From assembly GCF_029211225.1 (NCBI RefSeq), contig NZ_JARGEM010000004.1, forward strand, positions 205,945-269,944: 64,000 bases of DNA, read 5' to 3'. A model generated the notes under the pieces. That model was not told where the DNA came from. It did no database searches and saw only the letters and a program-made list of their open reading frames with translations. Of the stretch, positions 44,559 to 52,400 are shown in pieces. This stretch comes from Antiquaquibacter metalliresistens (GTDB taxonomy: Bacteria > Actinomycetota > Actinomycetes > Actinomycetales > Microbacteriaceae). The translations under genes and the position numbers were made by a program. The stretch's first letter is position 1. Every line of letters starts with the position of its first letter.

Positions 44559-45776
44559 ATGCCGACCGAGCCGATCAACCCTCCCGCGCGCCTGTTGATG
44601 GGTCCGGGCCCGATCAACGCCGACCCGCGCGTGCTGCGTGCCATGTCCGCGCAGCTCGTCGGCCAGTACGACCCGTTCATGACCGCGACGATGAACGAGA
44701 CGATGGCGCTCTACCGCGACGTGTTCCGCACCGACAACGACGCGACCCTGCTGATCGACGGCACGTCGCGGGCGGGCATCGAGTCGGCGTTCGTGAGCCT
44801 CATCGAACCGGGGGATGTCGTGCTCGTGCCGATCTTCGGCCGCTTCGGCCACCTGCTGCGCGAGATCGCCGAGCGCTGCCAGGCCGACGTGCGCGTGATC
44901 GAGCGCGAGTGGGGCACCGTCTTCACCGCCGCCGAGATCGAGGCCGCGCTCATCGAGCACCGACCGAAGCTGCTCGCCATCGTGCACGGTGACACTTCGA
45001 CGACCCTCGTGCAGCCGCTCGCCGAGCTCGGCCAGCTGGCGCTCAAGCACGGCGCCCTGTTCTACACCGACGTCACCGCCTCGCTCGCCGGCAACGAGTT
45101 CGCCTTCGACGACTGGTGCCTGGATGTCGCCACCGGCGGCCTGCAGAAGTGTCTCGCCGGTCCGTCCGGCAGCTCGCCGATCACCCTCTCGGAGCGGGCC
45201 GTGGAGGTCGTCAACTCCCGCAAGTCCGTCGAGGCCGGCATCCGGTCGGAGGGGGATGCCGTCTCCGCCAGCCCCATCCGCAGCAACTACTTCGACCTCA
45301 GCCAGATCCTCGACTACTGGGGGCCGAAGCGCCTCAACCATCACACGGAGGCTACGAGCATGCTCTACGCCGCCCGCGAGTGCGCGCGCTTGCTCGTGGA
45401 GGAGGGCATGGACAACGCAGTCGAGCGCCACCGGGTGCACGGCACCGCGATGGTAGAAGGGCTCGTGGCGCTCGGTCTGGAACTGTTCGGCGACCAGTCG
45501 GTGCGCATGAACAACGTGGTCGGCGTGAAGATCCCCGAGGGCATCGACGGCGACCGTGCCCGCGCCGCGATGCTGCTCGACTACGGCATCGAGATCGGCA
45601 CCTCGTTCGGTCCATTACACGGCAAGGTCTGGCGCATCGGCACCATGGGCTACAACGCGCGCCGCGACGCGGTGCTCTCCACCCTCGCCGCCCTCGAGCA
45701 GGTGCTGCGCCGCGGCGGAGTCACCGTGACCGCCGGCAGCGGCGTCGCAGCGGCCCTGGACAGCTATGAGCGCTGA
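44559..45776 (+). CDS. pucG: (S)-ureidoglycine-glyoxylate aminotransferase-like, PucG
   Basis: A 405-residue class V PLP-dependent aminotransferase. GPGPINADPRVLRAMSAQLVGQYDP is the family start, LLIDGTSRAGIESAF the phosphate-binding region, and the PLP lysine lies in DVATGGLQKCLAGPSGSSPI. PucG moves the amino group of ureidoglycine to glyoxylate, giving glycine and oxalurate. The allC gene begins inside its 3' end (11-bp overlap), and allantoate hydrolysis yields the ureidoglycine it uses. The close AGT/SGAT family makes a simple alanine- or serine-glyoxylate role a weaker alternative. Confidence 0.88.
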   Translation: MPTEPINPPARLLMGPGPINADPRVLRAMSAQLVGQYDPFMTATMNETMALYRDVFRTDNDATLLIDGTSRAGIESAFVSLIEPGDVVLVPIFGRFGHLLREIAERCQADVRVIEREWGTVFTAAEIEAALIEHRPKLLAIVHGDTSTTLVQPLAELGQLALKHGALFYTDVTASLAGNEFAFDDWCLDVATGGLQKCLAGPSGSSPITLSERAVEVVNSRKSVEAGIRSEGDAVSASPIRSNYFDLSQILDYWGPKRLNHHTEATSMLYAARECARLLVEEGMDNAVERHRVHGTAMVEGLVALGLELFGDQSVRMNNVVGVKIPEGIDGDRARAAMLLDYGIEIGTSFGPLHGKVWRIGTMGYNARRDAVLSTLAALEQVLRRGGVTVTAGSGVAAALDSYER

Positions 45777-46983
45777 GTCCATCCTGGAGCGTTGCGACGA
45801 TCTCGCGACGATCACCTCCACGCCCGGGTCGCTCACCCGGGTGCACCTGAGCGCCGAGCATCGCGCCGCCAACGACATGATCGCCGCCTGGATGACCGAG
45901 GCCGGCCTGTCGACCTGGCAGGATGCCGCAGGCAACCAGTGCGGACGCCGCGAGGGCCGCGAACCCGATCTCCCGGCCCTGCTGCTCGGCTCGCACATCG
46001 ACACGGTGCCCGATGCCGGACGCTACGACGGCATGCTGGGCGTGCTGTTGGCCATCGCCGTGGCGGACCGCCTGCGCGACGTGGAACTGCCGTTCGCCCT
46101 CGAGGTCGTCGCCTTCAGCGACGAGGAGGGCACGCGGTTCGGCAACGCCCTGCTCGGCAGCCGGGCCCTCGCGGGCACCTGGGACGACGACTGGTGGAAC
46201 CTCACCGATGACGCCGGCATCACCCTGTTCGAGGCCTTCGGCGATTTCGGACTCGACCCGGCGCGGCTGCCCGGGGCGTTCCGGCGGCCCGAGGAACTCA
46301 TCGGCTACCTGGAGGCGCACATCGAACAGGGGCCGATCCTCGACGATGCCGATCGTCGACTCGCGGTCGTGACCTCGATCGCCGGAGCGCGCCGCTTCGA
46401 GCTCGAGATGATCGGCAAGGCGGGGCACGCCGGCGGCACCCGTTTCGAGCAGCGCCGGGACGCGCTCGTCGGCGCGAGCGAGGTCGTCGTCGCGATCGAG
46501 CGCATCTCCAAGGCGCGGGGTGTGATCGGTACCGTCGGCCGCATCGAGGCGCAGCCCGGCGGCGTGAACGTGATCCCGGGTCGCGTGGAGTTCAGCCTCG
46601 ACCTGCGCGCCGAGTTCGACGACGACCGCGACGAGGCCCTCAAGGAGATCTTCGACGAGGCGACCGCGATCGCCGCACGGCGGGGGCTGAGCTTCGCCCA
46701 CCGCGAGCTGTATCGGGCCGACGCCACCATGTGCGACCTCGACCTGCGCGCGGCGGTCGAGGCGGGCATCCGTGCCACCGGCGACGACGAGCCCCTGGCG
46801 TTCTGGAGCCGGGCCGGCCACGACGGCATGGCCGTCGCGGCGGTCACCCCGATCGCGATGCTGTTCCTGCGCTGCAAGGGCGGCGTGAGCCATCACCCCG
46901 ACGAGGCGGTGCGCAAGTCGGACGTCGCGGCCGCCCTCGACGCGTACGAGGCGGCCGTGCTCGCCCTCGCCGCGCGCCGGTAG
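45766..46983 (+). CDS. allC: Allantoate amidohydrolase (M20/AllC family)
   Basis: A 405-residue M20-family binuclear metal hydrolase. Metal-binding residues sit in GSHIDTVPDAGRYDGMLG (His and Asp), FSDEEGTRFGN (Glu pair), and AHIEQGPILD (His), with the last His in GGVSHHPDE. It belongs to the AllC/HyuC/N-carbamoyl amidohydrolase group; adjacency to pucG, allantoinase and urate genes indicates allantoate as substrate, giving ureidoglycine, CO2 and ammonia. ATG 45766 overlaps pucG by 11 bp. Confidence 0.88.
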   Translation: MSAESILERCDDLATITSTPGSLTRVHLSAEHRAANDMIAAWMTEAGLSTWQDAAGNQCGRREGREPDLPALLLGSHIDTVPDAGRYDGMLGVLLAIAVADRLRDVELPFALEVVAFSDEEGTRFGNALLGSRALAGTWDDDWWNLTDDAGITLFEAFGDFGLDPARLPGAFRRPEELIGYLEAHIEQGPILDDADRRLAVVTSIAGARRFELEMIGKAGHAGGTRFEQRRDALVGASEVVVAIERISKARGVIGTVGRIEAQPGGVNVIPGRVEFSLDLRAEFDDDRDEALKEIFDEATAIAARRGLSFAHRELYRADATMCDLDLRAAVEAGIRATGDDEPLAFWSRAGHDGMAVAAVTPIAMLFLRCKGGVSHHPDEAVRKSDVAAALDAYEAAVLALAARR

Positions 46984-46997
46984 CGCGACCCGGGTCG

Positions 46998-47531
46998 TCA
47001 GCCCTCGTCGCGGTCGATCCCGTGCCAGAGGTCACCGCACTCGATCTCGAGCGCGCCCTGGGCCACGAGGTAGTCGCGCGCGCCGCGGTCGCCGTGCGAC
47101 GATTCGGCCGCTCCCGCCCAGTGCGCCGCCGGGATCAGCACCGGGTGCCCCGGGCGGCCGTCGTACACCGCCTGTGCGAGCGTGCCGGCCGCGAGCACGC
47201 GGCGCACGACGCTCACGGGCAGGGACGGCAGGTCCACGAGCGTGACGAGGGCCGCATCGCCGGATGCCGCCGCCAGTCCCGCGCGCAGCGACGCCGACAT
47301 CCCGGCGCTCCAGTCGTCGGCGACGACCACCTCGGCGGCGCCCGGGACGAGCGGCCGCGCGAGCTGCGCCATCGCGCCCAGCACCACGACGACGCGGGAG
47401 CACCCGCCGCCCAGCAGCGCCGCGGTCGACGCCGCGATCCAACTGGTGCCGTCGGGCAGCCGCAGCAGGGCCTTCGGTCCGCCCGCGCGGGTGCCGGCAC
47501 CGGCGGCGAGCACGATCCCGGTGGCATCCAT
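46998..47531 (-). CDS. MobA/MocA-like nucleotidyltransferase
   Basis: A 177-residue NTP-transferase. The N-terminal signature GIVLAAGAGTRAGGPKALLRLPDGTSW and the LVDLPSLP and GRPGHPVLIP motifs match the MocA type, which attaches CMP to molybdopterin for xanthine dehydrogenase-class enzymes. Xanthine dehydrogenase is not in the window, but this gene sits beside urate-degrading genes, which suggests it lies elsewhere nearby. ATG 47531 lies 7 nt after TATAAC; the start is divergent from uraD with 16 bp between the two start codons. Confidence 0.8.
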   Translation of the reverse strand: MDATGIVLAAGAGTRAGGPKALLRLPDGTSWIAASTAALLGGGCSRVVVVLGAMAQLARPLVPGAAEVVVADDWSAGMSASLRAGLAAASGDAALVTLVDLPSLPVSVVRRVLAAGTLAQAVYDGRPGHPVLIPAAHWAGAAESSHGDRGARDYLVAQGALEIECGDLWHGIDRDEG

Positions 47532-47534
47532 CGC

Positions 47535-47544
47535 TACTGTTATA
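47535..47544. promoter_or_regulatory. Overlapping divergent -10 elements
   Basis: TACTGT (47535-47540, plus strand) lies 7 nt before the uraD ATG, and TATAAC (47544-47539, minus strand) lies 7 nt before the MocA-like ATG. The two hexamers share two bases, so RNA polymerase could open only one of the promoters at a time. Confidence 0.55.
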
Positions 47545-47547
47545 CCG

Positions 47548-48027
47548 ATGATCGACGTCCCCCGCGAAGAACTGGTCGAGAAGCTCACGACGGCTCTCGG
47601 CGTGCGCCGCTGGGTCGATGCGGTCGCGGGCAACGCCCCGTTCGACGATCTGCAGCAGCTGCTGCTCGTCGCCTACACGGAGGCGACCCCGCTCTCTGCG
47701 GGAGAGATCGCCGAGGCGATGGCGCACCATCCGCGCATCGGGGAGAAGCCGACCGGGCAGAGCGCGTCGGCCGCGATGAGCCGCTCGGAGCAGGGCGATG
47801 CGACCGAGCTCGCCGAGGAGCTGGCGGCGGGCAATGCGGCCTACGAGGCGCGCTTCGGGCGCATCTTCATCATCCGTGCGGCGGGCCGGTCGCGGGCCGA
47901 GATGCTCGCCGAGCTGCACCGTCGCCTCGAACTGGATGATGCGGCCGACCTCGCCATCGTCGGCGAGCAGTTGCGCGACATCGCCCTGCTGCGACTCCAG
48001 AGACTGTTCGGAGAGGACACCCCATGA
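47548..48027 (+). CDS. uraD: OHCU decarboxylase
   Basis: A 159-residue all-helical protein. The diagnostic HPRIGEKPTGQSASAAMSRSEQ contains the catalytic His and the Glu-Gln pair, followed by NAAYEARFGRIFIIRAAGRSRAEMLAELHRRL. It converts 2-oxo-4-hydroxy-4-carboxy-5-ureidoimidazoline to (S)-allantoin, the last step of urate oxidation. It overlaps uraH by ATGA. Confidence 0.95.
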   Translation: MIDVPREELVEKLTTALGVRRWVDAVAGNAPFDDLQQLLLVAYTEATPLSAGEIAEAMAHHPRIGEKPTGQSASAAMSRSEQGDATELAEELAAGNAAYEARFGRIFIIRAAGRSRAEMLAELHRRLELDDAADLAIVGEQLRDIALLRLQRLFGEDTP

Positions 48028-48350
48028 GCCACGTCACCACGCACGTGCTGGATGCCGCACTCGGCCGACCCGCGGAAGGCATCTCGGTCGCGCTCGGCGG
48101 TCCGACCGGCGAGATCATCGCCATGGGCGTCACCGACTCGGACGGCCGGATCGCCGACCTGGGCCCGGATGCGCTGCCCGCCGGCGACTACCAGCTCGAG
48201 TTCGCGACCGGTCCCTACTTCGCGGCCGCGGGCCGCGCCACGTTCTATCCGCGGGTCGTCGTCTCGTTCGTGATCGCGGAGACCACGGCGCACTACCACG
48301 TGCCGCTGCTGCTCTCGCCGTTCGCGTACTCGACGTACCGCGGCAGCTGA
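48024..48350 (+). CDS. uraH: 5-hydroxyisourate hydrolase (transthyretin-like)
   Basis: A 108-residue transthyretin-fold enzyme. HVTTHVLDAALGRPAEGI carries the first catalytic His, and the C-terminal YHVPLLLSPFAYSTYRGS carries the second His and the invariant YRGS tetrapeptide. It hydrolyses the urate oxidase product 5-hydroxyisourate to OHCU for UraD. The gene directly follows uraD and is followed by an R3 repeat. Confidence 0.96.
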   Translation: MSHVTTHVLDAALGRPAEGISVALGGPTGEIIAMGVTDSDGRIADLGPDALPAGDYQLEFATGPYFAAAGRATFYPRVVVSFVIAETTAHYHVPLLLSPFAYSTYRGS

Positions 48351-48380
48351 GGCGGGTTCCCGCGGCTCTCGCGGAGGGGG

Positions 48381-48538
48381 ATGCGGTTCGCCGGCGGGAG
48401 ATGCAGCTGGTCGGCGGGGGATGCAGCTGGTCGGCGGGAGATGCGGTTGGTCGGCGGGGGATATCCCGGGTCTGGCGGGAGATGGCGACGGATGGCGGGA
48501 GTTGTTGATCCCGCCATCCGTGAGTATCTCCCGCCACA
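48381..48538. repeat. R3 repeat element, copy 1 (tandem units plus hairpin)
   Basis: Six tandem 20-21-bp units sharing ATGCNGNTNGTCGGCGGGRG run from 48381 to 48501. The last leads into a perfect 13-bp hairpin, ACGGATGGCGGGA (48488-48500) and TCCCGCCATCCGT (48509-48521), with an 8-nt loop. An ATCTCCCGCCA tail follows that is complementary to the unit end TGGCGGGAGAT. The element fills the gap between the convergent uraH and deaminase genes. A homologous element lies at 57608-57678. Confidence 0.85.
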
Positions 48539-48568
48539 GGATTCGGTGGCGAGGGCCGAGGCGAGCAG

Positions 48569-49039
48569 CTAGTAGTCGGTGCGGGACTCGTTGGCGAGCC
48601 AGGCGTCGAAGGGGGCGGCCGCGTCATCCGGCCGCACCGCCTCGATCGTGACCGGCCAGGTGGCGCGGTCGCGGGCGAAGAGTTCGTAGAACTCCCGGTC
48701 GTCGAAGCCGCCGCGGGCCGCGTCATCCCGGTCGGCGGCGAACACGACGCGGTCGATGCGCGCCCACAGCGCCGCCGAGAGGCACAGCGGGCACGGCTCG
48801 CACGAGGTGTAGAGCGTCGCGCCCGCGAGGGAGAAGTCCCCGAGGGATGCGCAGGCCCGCCTGATCGCGACGACCTCGGCGTGCGCGGTCGGGTCGTTGT
48901 CGCGCGTCACGCGGTTCTGGCCCTCCGCGAGCAGCACGCCGTCGCGCACGATGACCGCACCGAACGGACCGCCGCCGTCAGCGACGTTCGCGGTCGCGAG
49001 CTCGATCGCGCGGGCGAGCCAGGCCGCGTCGGAGCTCAT
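48569..49039 (-). CDS. Guanine deaminase-like nucleoside deaminase
   Basis: A 156-residue cytidine-deaminase-fold enzyme. The zinc site is His53-Ala-Glu55 (TAHAEVVAIR) and Cys83/Cys86 in EPCPLCLSA. The length, the start and the C-terminal segment (FDDREFYELFARD) match the GuaD/YkfD group rather than tRNA adenosine deaminase. Next to urate oxidase, deamination of guanine to xanthine is the likely role, feeding purine breakdown. Its start overlaps the urate oxidase stop by ATGA. Confidence 0.85.
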   Translation of the reverse strand: MSSDAAWLARAIELATANVADGGGPFGAVIVRDGVLLAEGQNRVTRDNDPTAHAEVVAIRRACASLGDFSLAGATLYTSCEPCPLCLSAALWARIDRVVFAADRDDAARGGFDDREFYELFARDRATWPVTIEAVRPDDAAAPFDAWLANESRTDY

Positions 49040-49929
49040 GCGAGCCCCGCGGAGAATCGCCAGGCGTCGCCGGCGGGCGGCGCGTCATCCCGCAGCACCT
49101 GCGCCTCGATGAGCCCGTACGGTCGGTCGGCGGCGATGAAGACCTCGCCCGGGTTTTCGAGCCCGAACGGTGCGAGATCGACGACGAAGTGGTGCTTGTT
49201 GGGCGCGGCGAGGCGCACCTCGACGATCTCGGGGAACTCCTCGAGCACCGCCTTGCCCATGTGCCAGAGCGTCTGCTGCAGGGCGAGCGACTGCAGGGTG
49301 GCGAACTCGCGCACCATGATCGCCTTCACCCGCGGGTAGACGGCATCCCAGTCCACCTCGGTCGTGCCGAACCGCCACTTGGCCACGAGGGAGGTGGCCA
49401 TGACGCGGTCGTGGGTCTCCTCGAGCGTCGTGTACTCGTCCTTGAGGAAGCCGGCGAACTCGCTGCCGGTCGACTTGAGGATCACCAGATCCTTGAAGCC
49501 GCCGATCACGTGCTCGCCCGAGGCATCCACGGTGATCGCGGCGGTGCGGATCTCCTGCCCGCGCCGCACCCAGGTGTGATCGTGCTCGGCGCCGTCGATC
49601 ACGACGCGATCCCACGCGAACTCCTCGATCTCGATGCGCGCACCCTCGATCGGCTCCACGTCCGTGACGAAGTGACGGGCGAGCGCGAGCCCGTACTCCT
49701 CGATGGTGGGGATGCCGAACGACTTCGCGTAGGCGAAGGCCGTGTTCTTCTGGGTGTCGGTCGGCAGCACGTTGGACTGGTCGCCGACCAGGTACGCCGG
49801 ATCGAACGGACCCCGCATCGCGGTGGTCACGTTGAGGTCGCGGATCTCGTGTCGAGGCGAGTCGCGCACGATGCGCACGACGCGATTCTCTGCCTTGCCG
49901 TACTGGTTGTCGCCGAGGATGATGCCCAT
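49036..49929 (-). CDS. uox: Urate oxidase (uricase)
   Basis: A 297-residue cofactor-free urate oxidase with two T-fold domains. Conserved features are NQYGKAENRVVRI (catalytic Lys), the NVLPTDTQKNTAFAYAKS loop with the catalytic Thr, FGTTEVDWDAVYPRV, and the PNKHHFVVDLAPFGLEN signature. It oxidises urate to 5-hydroxyisourate. ATG 49929 has an AGGA seven bases upstream. Expected partners UraH and UraD are encoded convergently about 1 kb away. Confidence 0.96.
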   Translation of the reverse strand: MGIILGDNQYGKAENRVVRIVRDSPRHEIRDLNVTTAMRGPFDPAYLVGDQSNVLPTDTQKNTAFAYAKSFGIPTIEEYGLALARHFVTDVEPIEGARIEIEEFAWDRVVIDGAEHDHTWVRRGQEIRTAAITVDASGEHVIGGFKDLVILKSTGSEFAGFLKDEYTTLEETHDRVMATSLVAKWRFGTTEVDWDAVYPRVKAIMVREFATLQSLALQQTLWHMGKAVLEEFPEIVEVRLAAPNKHHFVVDLAPFGLENPGEVFIAADRPYGLIEAQVLRDDAPPAGDAWRFSAGLA

Positions 49930-49961
49930 GCTGCGATCCTGCCACCGTGATGTGTCGGGCG

Positions 49962-49995
49962 CGTTTCCGGTGGTCGAGCGGATCTCGTTCACCGC
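49962..49995. promoter_or_regulatory. Urate oxidase upstream region with CGTTTCCGG motif
   Basis: The 59-bp gap between the allantoinase stop and the urate oxidase start contains CGTTTCCGG (49962-49970), identical to nine bases of the XRE-cupin promoter region at 62651-62659. It is followed by GGTCGAGCGGATCTCG, which resembles the R4 repeat family. It may combine a regulator half-site with a degraded repeat. Confidence 0.35.
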
Positions 49996-51287
49996 TGCAG
50001 CAGCTGCCCCGACCCTGGGGCTTCGCCCCGCACCCACACCCGCCGGGCCACTCCGCGCAGCTCGCGTCCCTCATAGGCCGACACCGGGTTCTTGTGCAGC
50101 AGCGACTCGGCGTGCACGGTGAACGTCTCCTGCGGCGCGAAGGCCACGAGGTCGGCGTCGGCTCCGATGGCGATGCGGCCCTTCTGCTGCAGACCGACGA
50201 GGTCGGCCGGGCCACGTGACATCCACCCCACCACCGTCTCGAGCGGGATGCCGCGGCGCGACGCCTCCGTCCACACCGCACTGAACCCGGTCTGCAACCC
50301 CGCGATGCCGCCCCACGCGAGCTGGAAGTCGCCATCGCCCGCCGTCTTGAGCTCGACGGTCGCGGGGGAGTGGTCGGTGACGACGAGGTCGATGTCGCCG
50401 TCGATGAGCGCCGTCCAGAGCGCATCACGGTTGGCGTCGTCGCGGATCGGCGGGCAGCACTTGAACTGAGTGGCACCGTCGGCGATCTGCTCCTCGGCGA
50501 TCGTCAGGTAGTGCGGGCAGGTCTCGACCGTGATCGGCAGTCCCTGCGCCCGCGCGGCGCGCAGTGCGGGCAGGGCGGCCGATGACGAGAGGTGCAGGAT
50601 GTGCGCCCGCGCCCCCGTGCGCCGCACTCCCGCGATCACCCGCTCGATCGCGGTCACCTCGGCCTCGTCGGGCCTGGACTGCACGAAGGCGCCGTAGTCG
50701 GTGCCGCCGTGGCCCACGTGCGCGTCGAGCACGCCCGGGTCTTCGGCGTGCACGATGAGCAGACTGCCGAGTTCGGCGATCTCCTCGAGCGCGCGTTCGA
50801 GTTGCTCGGCGTTCAGGTGGTCGAACTCGGGCACGCCGCTCGGGGCGAGGAAGGCCTTGAACCCGAAGACGCCGGCCTCGTGCAGCGGGCGCAGCGCCCC
50901 GAGGTTCTGCGGCACCGCTCCGCCCCAGAAGCCGGTGTCGACGCTCACGGTCGCGACCGCGCGCTTGGCCCCGAGCGCCTCCACCGTGGTCGTCGCCGGG
51001 ATGCTGTTGAGCGGCATGTCGACGATCGTCGTCACGCCCGCCGCCGCCGCCGCCCTCGTCGCCGAGGCGAAACCCTCCCACTCCGTGCGCCCCGGCTCGT
51101 TCACGTGCACGTGGGTGTCGACGATGCCGGGGATCAGCACCTCGTCGTCGGCGAGGGTGACGAGCGGACCGTCGAGCGCACTCTCCGAGATCGCGGCGAT
51201 GCGACCGTCGGCGATGCCGATCCACGCCTCGCGCACCGCCCCGTCGATGTGCGCCGCGGTCGCGTGAACGACAAGGTCGAAAGCCAT
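49989..51287 (-). CDS. allB: Allantoinase
   Basis: A 432-residue cyclic amidohydrolase. The metal ligands HVHVNEPGRTEWEGF, the carbamylated lysine in FGFKAFLAPSGVPEF, LLIVHAEDPG, HILHLSSS and the Asp in VVTDHSPATVELK are all present. The RTEWEGF and SIPATT motifs separate allantoinase from dihydropyrimidinase. It opens allantoin to allantoate for AllC. ATG 51287, on the same strand as uricase and about 60 bp upstream of it. Confidence 0.95.
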   Translation of the reverse strand: MAFDLVVHATAAHIDGAVREAWIGIADGRIAAISESALDGPLVTLADDEVLIPGIVDTHVHVNEPGRTEWEGFASATRAAAAAGVTTIVDMPLNSIPATTTVEALGAKRAVATVSVDTGFWGGAVPQNLGALRPLHEAGVFGFKAFLAPSGVPEFDHLNAEQLERALEEIAELGSLLIVHAEDPGVLDAHVGHGGTDYGAFVQSRPDEAEVTAIERVIAGVRRTGARAHILHLSSSAALPALRAARAQGLPITVETCPHYLTIAEEQIADGATQFKCCPPIRDDANRDALWTALIDGDIDLVVTDHSPATVELKTAGDGDFQLAWGGIAGLQTGFSAVWTEASRRGIPLETVVGWMSRGPADLVGLQQKGRIAIGADADLVAFAPQETFTVHAESLLHKNPVSAYEGRELRGVARRVWVRGEAPGSGQLLQR

Positions 51288-51309
51288 GCCTGCAAGTGAA
51301 ACACAGCGG

Positions 51310-51338
51310 CGTTTCGTGTCAGTAACGCGCGCGAAACC
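51310..51338. promoter_or_regulatory. Candidate operator between allB and the MTHFR-like gene
   Basis: CGTTTC (51310-51315), six bases, then GTAACGCG (51322-51329) and CGAAACC (51332-51338) lie in the 72-bp divergent region. The same CGTTTC-N6-GTAACGCG arrangement occurs at 62651-62670 in the other divergent promoter region near the right end. A shared regulator is inferred. Confidence 0.45.
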
Positions 51339-51359
51339 GCGTCGTGCCACGCTGGCATC

Positions 51360-52400
51360 ATGACCACCACGCTCGCCTGCCCCAAGCACATGGAGTACGG
51401 CCCCTGCGGCGGCGTCGAGTTCGACGGGCGCTGCGAGGTCGCGGAGTTCCGCTGCGTGTTCCTCGAGCTTCCGACCGTGCGCTGGCACGGCGTCGAGTCC
51501 GACCTGCCGCCGGGTGCCTCCGATCCGGTGCCGCCCGCGCCCGTGTCGGCGGGTGCCACGGCGATGCGGGAGCTGCTCGCGACGCGACCGATCGTGGTGG
51601 CCGACTTCCCGGCCCGTGCACTCGACGCCGACTCCATCGTCGAGTGCGGGGGCATCCTCGCCGGTTCCGTGGATGCCGTGCTCGCGGGCGATGCCGGCGC
51701 CGCCCGCGTGCAGTTCCCGCCCGCCTACCGCGCCGCCCTCATCCAGACCGCCGGACTGAATGTCTGGACCGGCTTCAACTGCCGCGACCGCAACCGGGTC
51801 GCGATGGAGGGCGAACTCGCCGCCCTCGCCCACGTCGGCGTCGCCGGTGTGCACTGCGTGACCGGCGACCACACCCTCACCGGGCAGCGGCCGGATGCCA
51901 CGCCGGTGTTCGACCTGGACTCGACGGAGGCGGCATCCCTGGCCCGTGCCAACGGTCACCTCGTGAGCGTCGCGGAGGCACCGGCCACCCCGCCCGTGGA
52001 ACGCCGCCCGAACCGACTGTTGGAGAAGGCGCGTGCCGGTGCCGAGGTGTGCTTCGTCAACCACGCCGGTGGGGCCGTGCCGGTGGCGGAGTTCATCAAG
52101 CGGGCGCAGGATCTCGGCGCCGACCTCGCCTACATCCCGTGCGTGCCCGTGGTCGTGGACCGCGAGAGTGCCGGGCTGCTGCGCACCTTCACGACGCTCG
52201 TGCTGCCGCCGCTGTACCTGGAGCGCATCCTCGACGCCGCGGACCCCTTCGAGGAGGGCATTGCGGCCGCGGTGGAACTCTCGCGGGAGTTCCTCGAGAT
52301 CGACGGCGTGCGAGGAGTGAACCTCTCCGGCGGCACCGGGCCGCTGCGCGAAGCCTGGTTCGCCGAGGCGCTCGCCCGCATCGGCCGGGAGCTCGCATGA
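51360..52400 (+). CDS. Methylenetetrahydrofolate reductase-like protein with N-terminal MetV-type cysteine motif
   Basis: A 346-residue protein. The first 40 residues hold a four-cysteine motif (Cys7, Cys16, Cys25 and Cys32 in CPKHMEYGPCGG and CEVAEFRCVFLE), as in the MTHFR C-terminal/MetV family. The rest resembles the MetF TIM barrel (GTGDHTL-like VTGDHTLTGQRPDATPVFDLDS, the barrel strand AEVCFVNHAGG, and FIKRAQDLGADLAYIPCVPVV). It probably handles 5,10-methylene-THF reduction or a related C1 step. It is divergent from allantoinase and may process C1 units from glycine or glyoxylate metabolism; this is inference. Confidence 0.7.
   Translation: MTTTLACPKHMEYGPCGGVEFDGRCEVAEFRCVFLELPTVRWHGVESDLPPGASDPVPPAPVSAGATAMRELLATRPIVVADFPARALDADSIVECGGILAGSVDAVLAGDAGAARVQFPPAYRAALIQTAGLNVWTGFNCRDRNRVAMEGELAALAHVGVAGVHCVTGDHTLTGQRPDATPVFDLDSTEAASLARANGHLVSVAEAPATPPVERRPNRLLEKARAGAEVCFVNHAGGAVPVAEFIKRAQDLGADLAYIPCVPVVVDRESAGLLRTFTTLVLPPLYLERILDAADPFEEGIAAAVELSREFLEIDGVRGVNLSGGTGPLREAWFAEALARIGRELA

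Noticed and set aside
48381-48538. CRISPR array
   Set aside because: The units are 20-21 bp in direct tandem with no unique spacers and end in a hairpin; no cas genes are near.
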